DNA of 64,000 bases from Nyssa sinensis (lineage: Eukaryota > Streptophyta > Magnoliopsida > Cornales > Nyssaceae). The position numbers and the translations under genes are program-made. The stretch lies in the NCBI GenBank assembly GCA_008638375.1, contig CM018051.1, forward strand, positions 7,470,418 to 7,534,417, written 5' to 3'. Below the pieces are notes generated by a model. The model saw only the letters and a program-made list of their open reading frames with translations. It was not told where the DNA came from and did no database searches. Below are positions 10,680 to 22,260 of the stretch, piece after piece; position 1 is the first letter of the stretch, and each line of letters begins with the position of its first letter.

Positions 10680-13600
10680 TAAATGTTTTACTACTTTGAT
10701 TCCTACATATATATATATATAAATATTATATATTTATTTTTTGTAATATAAAACTGTAATAATTTTTTAATAAAAGAGGTATATATTAAATAAAACTCTA
10801 ATAAATAGAGTTCTTAAATAAATTTTTTTTTTCTAAATAGAGAGTAATAAAAAATTAGAACAATATGAATAAAATTTTATTAATGGAATTAATTTTTTTT
10901 TTTATGAACTCTTTAGGAGATTTTTATTTTTATTTTTTGGGTAGAGTTAAACTTTTATTAATCTTATACTTTTAATTTGATTATACTATAAATTCATAAA
11001 ATTTAAAATATTTTCATTAAGTGAGACTTAAAGTAATTGTTTTGTTAGTTTTATAGTAAAGTCATCTTGCAAGCCACACACACATATTATTTACTATAAA
11101 AACAAAGATTTTGTTGACTTGTTATTTCTGTTTAATTTTGTCCCGCAGTTTAAATTTCTTTTTTTGTTTTTTATTTATCAAGACCTCTTATTGAACAAAA
11201 TAAAGCAGTTGAGTCTGCGAGCCTCAGTATGTTATATGAATTGTAGGAGGGAACCACAAACTTTCTTCGAATGAGTTACTACATTTTTCATTGATATATA
11301 TGCGTGTGCGTATGTGTGTATATATATGTATATCTATATGTGTATGTATATATTTAACTTTTTTTTTTAATATTTTAACTCTTTATGCCCTCTTTTGGTG
11401 CATGTTCATATTGAATATAGAAAAGTGTCCGCTAACATGGAAGATGAGGTGTGCCATGTGTCATTGTTAGGCTAGGGAGTACTTGTTGGCACGCACGAGA
11501 TCGTTCCAAGTGGAATTCTCTGTAAGTGTCCAAGTGGACAATGCAAGAGCATCTGTTTTTATCTTCATGCCGCATCAGACGAGCTAGCTTTTTCTGCATC
11601 TTTATAGCTACCATTACTTTTGAGAAAGAAAGAGAGAGATAGAAGAAGATCTCCAAAGGATGGATAAACCTCATCAATGACGTCAACTACATATCTTTAG
11701 TCTTTTGTATACTTTGCCAAGATTGAGTGAACAAATGGTTTTGGTGAGTTGCCTTTTGCCATTCTAATTTCCATTTAAATATGAATATGAAAATAAAAAA
11801 CTTTTTTTCGGTAATAAAGAAAAACGCTTGAGGGAGAGAATGGCATCCTATTAATGATGTGTGAGCATCCACACACGTGAGATAGATACGAGTTTTTTTT
11901 CTATCATCTCGAGCAAACATTGCCTACCCTACTTAGTGAAAAAGACTCGAACCTTAAATACTTATGGCGAGAAGTTCGAGTTTTATTAATCCTGCTATTT
12001 AATTCTTTAATTCTGTGGTAAAAATAAAGAGCTTTTGAAATAGGAATTTTTTTTTCTAGAAATAATTTGGAAGTTGAAATTATGTTTCAAGAGCAAAATA
12101 TATATATATATATATATATCACCCTATTTTCTCACTCTCTAGGTGATTAGACTCACATAAATTTATTATAAAGGATTCCATCACTAAGGACGAGGCCGGG
12201 AATTTATTTTAGGACACGTAAATTTTGTTCTTGATGTGGGATCATAGGTTTCAAAATTTAAAAGTATAAAAATTTAATATTGACTGATTAATATTTTTGA
12301 CAAGTAATTAAATTCATTGATTTGTACGAAGACAAGAAGTCCAACCAAAAAATGGACCTTTGAAAAATTTTTAGACTCCGTCCTTGGTTGTATACAAAAA
12401 CCCCCTTCCACTAAACCTTTTAAAAAAGTACAAAATTTTATGATGATAGAGTGACCTTTACTCAACACATTCACAATTATTCTCTATGATTCTTCATGCT
12501 TTGGAAATTTTACATGATAGCCTCACTTTCCATATTTGGGAATAACAAATAGAAAAGAATTACGTAAATTGAAATTTAAGTAAGGTTAAAGTGTGAAAGA
12601 CTTTGAATTCAAAGAGGGGGCAAACATATAACTAAAAGGGATATATTTGAAAATATTTTAAACGATAAAGGTAAAATTTTAAATAAAAAAATTGAGGGGG
12701 AGGGGGGCAATTCACTCCCTTGGGCCTTAATTAACCTCATCTCTGTCTATCACATTGTGTTTAGAAATGAAAAATCTATCATATGTAACATAACTGCATG
12801 TAAAAGGTTAAGTATATCCTGAATATACTCTTTTTAACATTTTGCATAAGCAAGACTAAGGTTGAATAATGATCTTTATGTCGAATTTGGCCGGTTTTTT
12901 TTATTACTTAAAACAACTTATTTATTGAGTATTAGTGAGTCCATGAGTGACCTTATTGAGTATCAAAAGGTTGATTGTTAAACTTAATTGTTAATTAGGG
13001 ATATATCAATGCTTCTTCTTCCTTTATGAGAAAATTTAACTTTAAAGTATAATGAGGTGGATGAATTGGGATTAGCACTAAGTACGCAAGTGGATTAAGC
13101 ATTTTCTAATCTTTCTTTTTCTCGATTAGTGGTGAATTGATCTCGTGCTCATATGAAATATAATATGGTTGATTTAAGGTTCTTATCTTTGTTAGGATCT
13201 TCTCTAACATTAAAATAATATCAAATCTTTTTAGTGGTGGAGGAACCAACAAGCAAGTGGGGAAGTTCCTTCATTGTTTTTAAGGTTATAACAATGTTAA
13301 TTCATATTATTTTGTTTAGTCAGACAACTCTATGACAACTAACATTGGTAGATGCAATAAGCAATATCAACAACCCTAGCAAATTAGCAATGTTATCTTG
13401 CTTGCAACCTCATAATCACAACTTGTATAAGGTTTTCACCATTATAAAATGTTAAACATGCGATTCAGGTCTCAACTAAGATTATTATTCACTTAGTATT
13501 ATCTGTCTTGGTCAATTTTGATATTATGTTAGAGTGTGGCCCAACCCTTACTTAAAAGTATTATTATTATTTTTGGTCTGCTAGACCACTAGATTTTGAT

Positions 13601-13890
13601 CTTATGTTAGAGTGCGGCCCAATGCTTATTTAGAAATATTATTTACTTTGGAGTCTTGGCCTGCTGGCCCATGCGGCCCAACCCTTACTTAGAAGTATTA
13701 TTTACTTTGGTAGGTTTGTTCTTTTGGGCTTTAATCTCAAAAGACATTTTTTAAATAGAGGTATCATGTTCATCTTTTATAAGTTTATCAGGAAAATCGT
13801 CGATGTGGGATGTTGACATGAAATTTAGAGAAAGGTTAATCACACTGTGTGTATGAGGTTCTCACCATTACGATTTTTTTTTTTAAAAAT
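10680..13890. other. Intergenic with microsatellites, no gene recognised
   Basis: AT-rich DNA. It includes a TG/TA microsatellite at about 11295-11355 and a TA tract at about 12100-12118. Between about 13500 and 13730 a phrase near 'gcggcccaacccttacttagaagtattattta' recurs three times at roughly 75-110 bp spacing, a small tandem repeat. No coding sequence was recognised. Confidence 0.4.
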
Positions 13891-13899
13891 AGTTAAACG

Positions 13900-14669
13900 C
13901 AATGTTCTCAGAACCGGACCGTTTATCAAACCGAAAAAATGACCGGGTTACGGGTTACCGGTTCAACCGTCGAGGTCAACCGGAATCAAACCGTGATGTC
14001 ATAATTATGTAATTAATAAATTTAATAATACATATTATTGATATTTTAAATTTAAAAAATTATATAAAAATTACTAAAAATTATATAAATTTTTTTATAA
14101 AATATGAATTTTCTTAATATGTAAAATTTCAAGAAAAAAATGAAAAAAGTATAATGGACATATTTTATTGCAATATTGAAAGTTAAAACTTCATTGCTAT
14201 TCTTCTATAATCACAAAGACCATAACAAAAATCAATTTAATATCCAATCCAACTATAATCCAATAATTTAGTCTTCAACTACATGAAAAAAAAAAAATAT
14301 AAACACTAATAATCATGCATAAATTAAAATAAAATAAAATACCACATGATACAAAATATAATACTAAAGTTTCAAACTTCAAGGGTTTAAAATTTTAAAT
14401 ACAATCCATAATAAATTTAGCCAAATACCAATTCAACTTAGCCAAAATTTAGCTAAAAAATTGTAATGAAATTTGAGATTTAAAAAAAAAAAAAAAAAAA
14501 AATCAGCCATGAACCGGTTGAACCGTCCGGTTTTACCAGTTTTTACTTTTTAGAACGGTTTTCAGCTTTCAAGCGGTTTACTGGGCTAACCTAGACCGGA
14601 CTGGGGACCGATCGACGGTTCAACCGGTTGAACCGACTGGTCCGGTCCGGTCCGATTTTTAAAACATTG
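13900..14669. mobile_element. hAT-type MITE with 8-bp target duplication
   Basis: A 770-bp non-coding element. The 8-bp direct repeats GTTAAACG at 13892-13899 and 14670-14677 are identical. The left end CAATGTTCTCAGAACCGGACCG and the reverse complement of the right end (CAATGTTTTAAAAATCGGACC) are inverted repeats. Both subterminal regions are crowded with AACCGG/CCGGTT/GGTTCAACCG words, a subterminal-motif layout typical of hAT transposons, while the middle is plain AT-rich DNA. An 8-bp duplication is the hAT hallmark. Confidence 0.8.
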
Positions 14670-14814
14670 GTTAAACGTATGCAATTGACACTTTCATTAT
14701 TATTCATTGTTAGGAAAGGAGAAGTTGAACTCCTACCTTCGAGCTTACGAAGACACCAAATTTAAACATAGATTAGCACCTATCCCAATGGAAGTAGTAT
14801 CAAGCAACTACAAT

Positions 14815-15560
14815 AGGAAAGTAAATAGTAATGATATATGTTTAACTTTTCATAACTTACTTTTGTCCCATACTTTTCACAAAAGTAGGTCCATCACTCA
14901 TGGGTTCATAAGTGGACCACATCTTCATGAAAGAGATGGGACAAATGTGGGTAATGAGAGGTGGGACATTTTTATCTGAAGTTAAGTAATGGCCCACAAG
15001 TAGACTACAATAGAAAGGTAAATAATAATGATATATGTCTTATTTCTCCTAGCCCACATTTGTCTCACATTTTTTGAATAGGTGAGTTCAGCGCTCATGA
15101 ACTCACCGAGGACCACAATGAGACTCACTAATGGATCACACCTTTGTGAGAGAAGTGGGACAAAAATGAGTTATGAGAGGTGGGACTATCTTTATCCAAC
15201 GATAATGATAGATGTCCCATCTTTTATAATTTTTCACAAAGATGGGTCCACAGTTCATGATACTCACCAGTGGACCACACCTTTGTTTAATAGGTGAAAT
15301 AAATGTGAATTATGAGATTTGTCTTTACCCGAAGGTAAAGAGTAATGATAAATGTTCCGGATATGTATTAAGCTAAAATTGGGGCTTGTCCCACCTCTCA
15401 TAACCCCTCACAAAGGTGAGTCCCATGTTCAAGAGATTCATCACTGAAATACATCTTAGTAAAATAGGTAAAATAAAAATGACTTATCATAAATGAGTCA
15501 TCTATCTTTATTTGAAAATAAAGAGTAATGATTGACATGTATTGAGCTAAAATTGAGGGC
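14815..15560. repeat. Array of short foldback units (array 1)
   Basis: Units starting with 'taatgata(t/g)atgt' occur near 14830, 15034, 15204, 15344 and 15526. Within units, stretches such as 'cccacctctcataa' are answered by the inverse 'ttatgagaggtggga', giving a hairpin centred on words like 'agtggaccaca'. The units resemble those in array 2 (25405-25945). They look like clustered or head-to-tail foldback MITEs rather than genes. The long open frames here (14707-14979, 15082-15297) are chance translations of the repeat. Confidence 0.6.
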
Positions 15561-15799
15561 TCCATGACCCTTGGCATGAACATAAAGCTAAACTAAAGCT
15601 AAGCATAACTTAGACACTGGAGCATGATTGAATAATAAGGCTTTTGAATTGTCTCATTCGATACTTGAAATTGAATCTTGATTCTCATAAGGTGTTGGAA
15701 TAAGTTTTCATCTATAAATTCACACTATCACTGAGTTGCAGCTGGAGGAGTTCTACTACTCTCTTCTTACTCTTTTTTGTTCCCCCAAAGAAAAAGGAA

Positions 15800-16288
15800 A
15801 AAATTTTTATTAATTAATCTCTATTAAGATTTATGAAATTACATTGACTTTTCTTATTTTATTGATAAATTACAAATACTCCTCTAGTCAATTTGTTTTT
15901 CAAAATGACAAAACTATCCCTATTATATTTTTTTGGCATTGTTTTTTTCAATTTTGACCAATTTTGTTCTATTTTTTTTAAAATTATATAAAAATAAATA
16001 TAAGGTAAATACCTTATTTTCATTTTATATAAAAATAAATTTAAGGTTTTAATCAATAGTTTTTTAAAAAATAAAAAAATAATAAAAAAAACTGGTCAAA
16101 ATTTTAAAAATGTCAAAAAAAAATAAATATGAAAGAGACAGTTTTGTCATTTTGAATAAAAGTTTTGACTGGAAATGAGTATTTATAATTTCTCAGGTAA
16201 AGTAAGAGAGGTAAGTATAATTTAAAAAATCTAAAAAAAGTTAGTGTAATGGTCAAAAATCTCATAAGAGATTAGTGTAATTTACTCT
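15800..16288. mobile_element. Foldback MITE, Mutator-like (copy 2, left end degraded)
   Basis: Shares 'aaattacattgac', 'ctctagtcaattt', 'caaaatgacaaaact', the paired 'taaaaataaat(a/t)taagg' words and the right end 'gattagtgtaatttact' with the copy at 10209-10663. The extreme left end is not the canonical one, so no target duplication can be read. Confidence 0.65.
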
Positions 16289-16626
16289 TCATTCTACTTA
16301 CTAAAATTGATAAATTGATTGGGCCAGGCCAGACCCTAAGAAAAAATAATGGAATGGGCTTGATTCTCTTCAATTGAACTTTATCCTTTGGGTCTTGGCC
16401 AATTTGCTGCATTCATAGATAAAATGGGTTGGGCCGTCTTTACCTCAGTCCAACCCTGTTGTGATATCTTCCAAGTCACTCTGGATAATGAACTGTCAAA
16501 TTAGGTTCTCAATATCTATATAACTTGTGTATAAGAGGAGATTTTGGGGTTGGATGAATCTAATTTTAAATGGACGAAACCACCCTCTAAACTCGTAAAA
16601 TTTACAAGAACCCCTTAATAATAATT

Positions 16627-17156
16627 GGGTAAATTACACTGATGTCTACTGAAATTTCTGACAATTATAAAGTTCTTTTATGAGATTTCTGAAATTATAT
16701 CGGCCTCTCCTAATTTTATTGACAAATTACACATACCTCTCCTCTTATCGAATTTCTTTTTCAAAATAACAAAGATAACTTTCATATTTTTTTTAATACA
16801 ATTTTTTTTTTTAATTTTGACTAAATTTTTCTAACTTTTTTGTAAAGAAAGTTTTCATTTTATATAAAAATAAATTTAAAGTAAATAACTTATACTTAAT
16901 TTTATTTTTGATCAAGAATGTTTAAATCAATATTTATTTAAAAATAAAAAAAATGTTAAAAAAAATTGATCAAGATTTTAAAAAATGAAAAAAGATAAAA
17001 TAAAAGAGACACTTTTATCATTTTGAAAAAAAAGGACGGGTGGGGAAGTATGTGTAGTTGGTTAGTAAAAGTACGAGATAGTAATGTAATTTCAAAAATC
17101 TCAAAAAAATCTTTGTAATTGTTAGAAAACTCAGAAAAGATCAATGTAATTTACTT
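16627..17156. mobile_element. Foldback MITE, Mutator-like (copy 3)
   Basis: Bounded by a perfect 9-bp direct repeat ATAATAATT (16618-16626 and 17157-17165). The ends are GGGTAAATTACACTGAT and ATCAATGTAATTTACTT, which are inverted repeats. The interior matches copies 1 and 2 (the 'ttttatataaaaataaattta' region, 'cttttatcattttg'). At 530 bp it is somewhat longer than copy 1. Confidence 0.75.
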
Positions 17157-17169
17157 ATAATAATTTTAT

Positions 17170-18350
17170 ACACTACATATAAAAAGGAAAATTAACTGTT
17201 ACCTTTAGGTGTTTTACTATATACTATAGTACACACTTCAATATTGGTGTCCAAAGGCGGCTGCCTAAATGCAAGCCCTCCTATTATTTATTTTTCTTTG
17301 AATTACGCTAGACATTCTGTTAAGAAAATTATACAATTTTGTGTTTGCAAACCTATTTCAAAATATTTAATTTTTTAGAGTAGTAATTATCGAGTTATAT
17401 GGATATCAATAGTCTAGAAGTGAAGACTCAAGAAATCATGCAAGTATAAAAAAGTATGAAGAAGTGTGCAATTCAAGGTAATGTTGTCATGCATCACAGT
17501 GCATTACAGTTTAGGCACTTGACCTTAAAATTGTGTTAAGCTTAGATGTGGACTTTACAAGGTTCAAAAATGATGTTAGTTGGGTTTAAGTTTTGACTAT
17601 AGGCTATATTTACTTATTGGAATTGACAAAAATCTTTTTGTAAAATTGTTTCTATCGTTTTATTTTTTGAACTGGAAAACAATTGTGATCCTGTTCAAAT
17701 GCGGCTTTTCCCATTCTAATGGAGGCGTTAAACAATTCTGAAAAATTTCTTGTAGCTTGATTCTTTGAACGGTATAAGGGTTCATTTGAATGGAACTCCA
17801 TTCAAACACAACATGGTTTCCTGTTTGAATGCACGCCATTTATGCACGCCACTGATTGACTACATTAAACCTATTCCAAATTGGTTTAGAACTTTTGTGC
17901 GTTTTGTTATAAATAGGATCATGCTGTGTCTCACGTAAGAAACCCTAACCTGTTGAAGTATTGATATCTATAGAGTGATTATTAGCTTTAATATTTTTAT
18001 TCTTAAAGTCAATTCTTCTTGCAAAGTCGTTAGTACCTTGTATTCAAGTTTATATATCTAGTGTTAGGTAGTAACGTAAGGGCATATAGTATGCTAGACA
18101 TGTACTTTCATTGCATATATAGGGAGTTGCACACTACTATTGGGGTGGTTGGTCTGAGGATCTTGGTTGGAGTTATGGTTGTAAAAGGCTAATCAAGAAG
18201 AAATAGGCACTAAGAAGAAGATTTAGCAAGCTGACTAGTGATAATCCAATAGTTTGTGTTCATCATTGATTAGTCGAACATCTATCAAAGTCCTCATAAT
18301 CTCGTTATGCAACCGAATTTTAATTATACCTATCCTAACTGTCTTGCAGG
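17170..18350. other. Unassigned DNA, possibly retroelement-derived
   Basis: No gene recognised. A TATA-like word 'ttataaatagga' (about 17908-17919) is followed by a short leader-like stretch and 'cttgtattcaag', which could be the promoter part of an LTR. I could not define LTR ends or a duplication. It lies on the 3' side of the minus-strand Copia gag at 18355-19277. Confidence 0.3.
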
Positions 18351-18354
18351 CCAT

Positions 18355-19277
18355 ATTGTTACCAATTAAGATAGAACCAACATTGATTCCTCCTAGTTGG
18401 TGAATCAGTTTCGTTAGGAGACATACGATAAGAGCAGTCTAAATCAAGAATCCACTCTTCCCTTGAGAGATTATCTGTGATGGTAATTGAAAGGACATTA
18501 TTTGAAACTTTAGAAGTTTCTTCTGCAACATCAACAAGATCAGAAGAATTCATCTTTTTCTTTCCTTTTTGTCCTTTGAGTTTAGGATGCTCAATTTTAT
18601 AGTACCCAAACTTGTGATAGTAGTAATATTCAACATTATTCTTGTTAGACCTGGACTGTGATCGATCTTTAGATCTTCCTCGACCTCTACTTCTTCCTTT
18701 ACCATTACTAGATCCCCTTTTAAAAGATCAACTTCTATTATAGAGAAACCCAAATGACCCTTCCCAAATAGACCATTAAACTGCTCATCAATACCTTTTC
18801 CATTCAATTTAGTTCTTAAAGGAATATGGCAATGAACACAAAACAAATAGGGCATGGTCTTCTTCATCAGCTGTAACATCAAATTCTTCAGGTTAATGAT
18901 AATTTTATTAATTTCATTAAAGAGCTCATTATTGGACATACCTTTCTTTATCTTGAGGGTATACAACCGTTGCTTCAAATACAATCGGCTGGTAAGCAAA
19001 ATTTTTCATATATAAATTCTCTAAATTTTTCCAAAGTCCATAGGTTTTTCTTCATCTATGACCTCCCATAAGGACTACATCCGCAAGAGATAGTTGAATA
19101 GTGCTATGAGTGTTTTCTTCTATATTGGTACTTTGCTCCTTGGTCAACATCGATGGTAACATGTCATACAAAACCTTTGCCAAACCTTACTACCACAATA
19201 ACACATGCATCTTGATGCGCCAAAGGCTAAAACTATTTTGACCATCAAACTTCTACTTTATCCTTTGTGGTAGCCAT
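18355..19277 (-). pseudogene. Decayed Ty1/Copia gag-pol fragment
   Basis: Translation of the minus strand gives pieces of a Copia polyprotein in shifting frames. There is a start resembling MATTKDKVEV (near 19277), then the gag core LYLKQRLYTLKIKKGMS (near 18985) with NELFNEINKIIINLKNL. It ends with SDLVDVAEE and WILDLDCSYRMSPN, the position of the aspartic protease region (family form close to DSACSYHMCPN). Stops and frameshifts are frequent and no integrase or reverse transcriptase follows. Just upstream on the same strand 'tagtattagagccca' (about 19293) looks like a decayed initiator-Met primer binding site. The element is dead. Confidence 0.7.
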
Positions 19278-19297
19278 CGTAACTGTGGGCTCTAATA

Positions 19298-19845
19298 CTA
19301 GCTTTTCGTGCAATGAAAGGAAATATCGAAATAGAAAAGTGTAGAAAAAACATACACACAAAAAGAAAGAACACTAAGTATACATGATTTGACAAGTTGC
19401 TTACGTCTAAGACGAATCACAAAAATATCCATTAAAAAGATGAAAAATATAAAGATGTTTCTTAAAGCCCTATCATAAAAGTCTAAGGAATATTTATGTT
19501 GCTCTCTCTCACTTTTTTCCTTGAAGAAAATATAATTTATAGTGTCCCAAAACCCCATAAAACAAAAAATAGTGAAACTGGAACAACTTAAGCATTGAGT
19601 GCCAATGGGTACATAAAGTAGGGGATTTTGGTACCTGAGTACCATGCGACACTTGGCGAGAGCTGTTGGACATTTTTTGATTTTTCTAGAATGCTTCGAA
19701 ACATCATGTATCGAGCAATCAACATAAAGGGATTTTTTTGGACCACGTGTCGGTCGATAGTCCCTAAAAAATGCCCAAATTAGATTCAATACGAGTCAAA
19801 TCGAGAATACAAGACACTAATAACAATATTCGCTTTTTGATTATA
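19298..19845 (-). mobile_element. Probable LTR or leader of the decayed Copia element
   Basis: This lies between the decayed primer binding site and the start of the duplicated block. By position it should contain the 5' LTR of the minus-strand Copia remnant. A long open frame (19298-19789) has no resemblance to known proteins. I could not find the partner LTR, so the boundary is inferred. Confidence 0.35.
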
Positions 19846-20649
19846 TTTAAACTATGATTTGCGATAGATTGGTCGGATAATTTAATCAAATTTGATTTTT
19901 TAAAAAGGTCCTCCTTCTACTAAATATCGCTCTTTTAATTAATTTGACACTCTAGTTTGATAAAAATTAAATTGCTCAATTTTCCTTTTCATTCCTGAAT
20001 ATCTAATTACCGTTAATAAATTTAATGCATGAAAAGATACAAATACTACTTGTTAAAAACCCAACCATAACTAGTCGGTTAATAGTATGCACTACCATAG
20101 TTAGCCTCAACTTTGAAATATATCACCAAATTCTAGAATCTCCACGCAATGATTTTGTTACCAAAATATATACCGCTCTTATTGTTCAAAATGCCTAAAA
20201 TATGGTAACCTCATTATGCCCATCTAATTTTTGCTCTCTATATAAGAGAATGCAATCATCAAGTTTCTAATATCACATTGAGGGTTCCATCAACATTAGC
20301 ATGTAGGTTTCTCAATTTTCACCACTTCCTTCTTCTTGGCATGTTTGGTTTGTTATAACCATTTCGAAGTGAAGGTGGAAGAGCTGAATATTATCAAAAA
20401 GTGCAACACCATTTCTGTATCCGCTTCTTGTCTTTAACTACCAACCAAGTCAAGCTGTTCAAGTGCCAAAATCAACTTCCTTCAAACCCTTACTTTAGAA
20501 GACTTGATTCATGGGTTATCCCATTTCTTTTTCACTAATTTTCTTTTGATTCTTTTTTGGTTTTTCAAGGTCCTTCTCATTTATTTCCTTATGGTAGGAT
20601 TCATGGTTGTCACCTTCTTGCTTCTTTCCATCTCTGGCATATTCTTAAA

Positions 20650-20830
20650 CTTCATAACCAATTTTCACCCATGAGTAATACTGCTCATTCCACCTTTGCG
20701 TACCCCTCTCTCACAAAGCCATCCACTAGCGGGTCTTGTTGATGGTAGGTTCCACTATTGTGAAAGTGTGTACACAAAGGTATTATATAAAAGTGGGATG
20801 AGTAGTATTATGATTCACCCCACATAGGTC
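20650..20830. repeat. Small foldback element inside copy A
   Basis: The left part 'agtaatactgctcattccacc' is answered by the inverse 'gtgggatgagtagtattat' on the right. The centre is 'ccactagcggg'. This is a hairpin-type MITE of about 170 bp. The equivalent place in copy B (about 32660-32830) holds a diverged inverted sequence. Confidence 0.5.
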
Positions 20831-21299
20831 GACAACTAGCTCATTTTATTCAAAAGTCCTGCCTTTGTTTTTCATTGGACTTGCTTTTCTTTCACTCTCA
20901 TTCACTAGTCATGCAAGTTTAATGTATAGAACTAAACTATCAAGTCATTAACCATGACCAGGATGAAAGTTAAACTTGCAGGCATAGTGAATGAGAGTGT
21001 AAAAGAAGCCATCCTAAAGAAAAGGAAGGCCAAGGTTATTAAATAAGATGGTTAGTTGTATTTCCTTTATGGAGTCGAAAGGGGTTAAAAGGTTCAACAT
21101 AAATGTTAGAGATGGAAGAAGCAAAAAGATGACGGCCTAATGAAAGATAACATATTGGAATAATAAGAGAAGAGTTTGAACAACTAAAGAAGTGTTGAAT
21201 GAAGTATAATGAAAAAGAAATAAGCCAACTCATGAATTAGGTTTTTCAAAAAGAAAGATGTGAAGGGATTTAACCCTAGGCAATTGAATGGTTTGACTT

Positions 21300-22145
21300 A
21301 GTTTGTAAAAGAGAATATGAAGCAATATATCCACCCAATAATTCATGCAAATAAAAGATCATTCAACCACGAAGTTATAATCAACCAGAGAATGCATATT
21401 CATCTCCAACAAAACTATAATTGCTTTCTTTGATTAAGTGTACTGAAGCTCTTTCAAAGCTAGTGATATAATTCATTTCCTTTCTTTTAAAGTACTGGTT
21501 CTTTGCTTTTGTTCATTTCATATTATTATGATTGTCATGTATATAGAAAAAATAATAATTTCAGATTCAGTTACCAATCCATTGTTCCAATACAAAAAAT
21601 GTCTAAGATTCACCATGTTTGTCTTATAAGTGGTCTTGAATTATCATGAACATTGTAGATTATTTCTCATTAATAAAGCGATACTACTAGTTATCTATGA
21701 ATGCTTCATAATTCAAAATTATGGGTCTCTTGATGGTAACCCAAGAGAGAGCAAGTTGAAGAGAGAGAGCTAGAAGGAGAGAAAGAGTTGTCTTGTCCTA
21801 TGTATAATGTAAATTATGTTACAATTTATGTAGATAACCACAATATATGTTAGAGTATAACCTTCAATCACCAAGTCAGAATATGACTCCTATAGAGTCC
21901 AACCACATATGTAACTAGATAGGATAAGAACTTATATTATCTTATTTCTCTAACCCATGTGGATGCACCACGGGTTACAGGTTTAGGACGAACCTAACCT
22001 AAACTCTAATAATATATACGAGGCATGTTTTCCATTGTTTTCCCTTATTTTGGGATAATTAATTTTGTCCTAATTACTTCGCCATAAGTTTTGTGTTTGC
22101 TAGAAAAGAAAAATGGTAGGGACTATGAAAACCCATTCTCACACA
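21300..22145. other. Non-coding part of copy A
   Basis: No gene. Mostly unremarkable AT-rich DNA with a GA-rich patch near 21748-21790. Confidence 0.4.
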
Positions 22146-22149
22146 TCAA

Positions 22150-22260
22150 TCTTTTTTTTTTTTTTTTTATACAATGATAAGGGGGAAGGGGAATCAAATT
22201 CATGCCAACTGTGTGAGGAGTAGATACTTGTACCACTCGGATAGGAATTTGGTCCTTACA
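22150..22260 (-). repeat. tRNA-derived SINE with poly(A) tail
   Basis: On the minus strand an A-box-like 'gagtggtacaag' is followed about 35 bp later by a B-box-like 'gaatttgattccc', then 'atcattgtata' and a run of about 17 A (plus-strand T run at 22151-22168). The same arrangement occurs at 37459-37555, so this is a small SINE family. Confidence 0.55.

Noticed and set aside
11280..11360. Alternating TG/TA tract, considered as a CRISPR-like or regulatory array
   Set aside because: It is a simple dinucleotide microsatellite without repeat-spacer structure.
14707..15297. Two plus-strand frames with repeated 'HERDGTNVGNERWD' and 'CERSGTKMSYERWD' phrases
   Set aside because: The similarity between them comes from the foldback repeat units, not from a protein family.
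19298..19789. 163-codon minus-strand frame
   Set aside because: Lies where the LTR/leader of the decayed Copia element should be and shows no protein motif.
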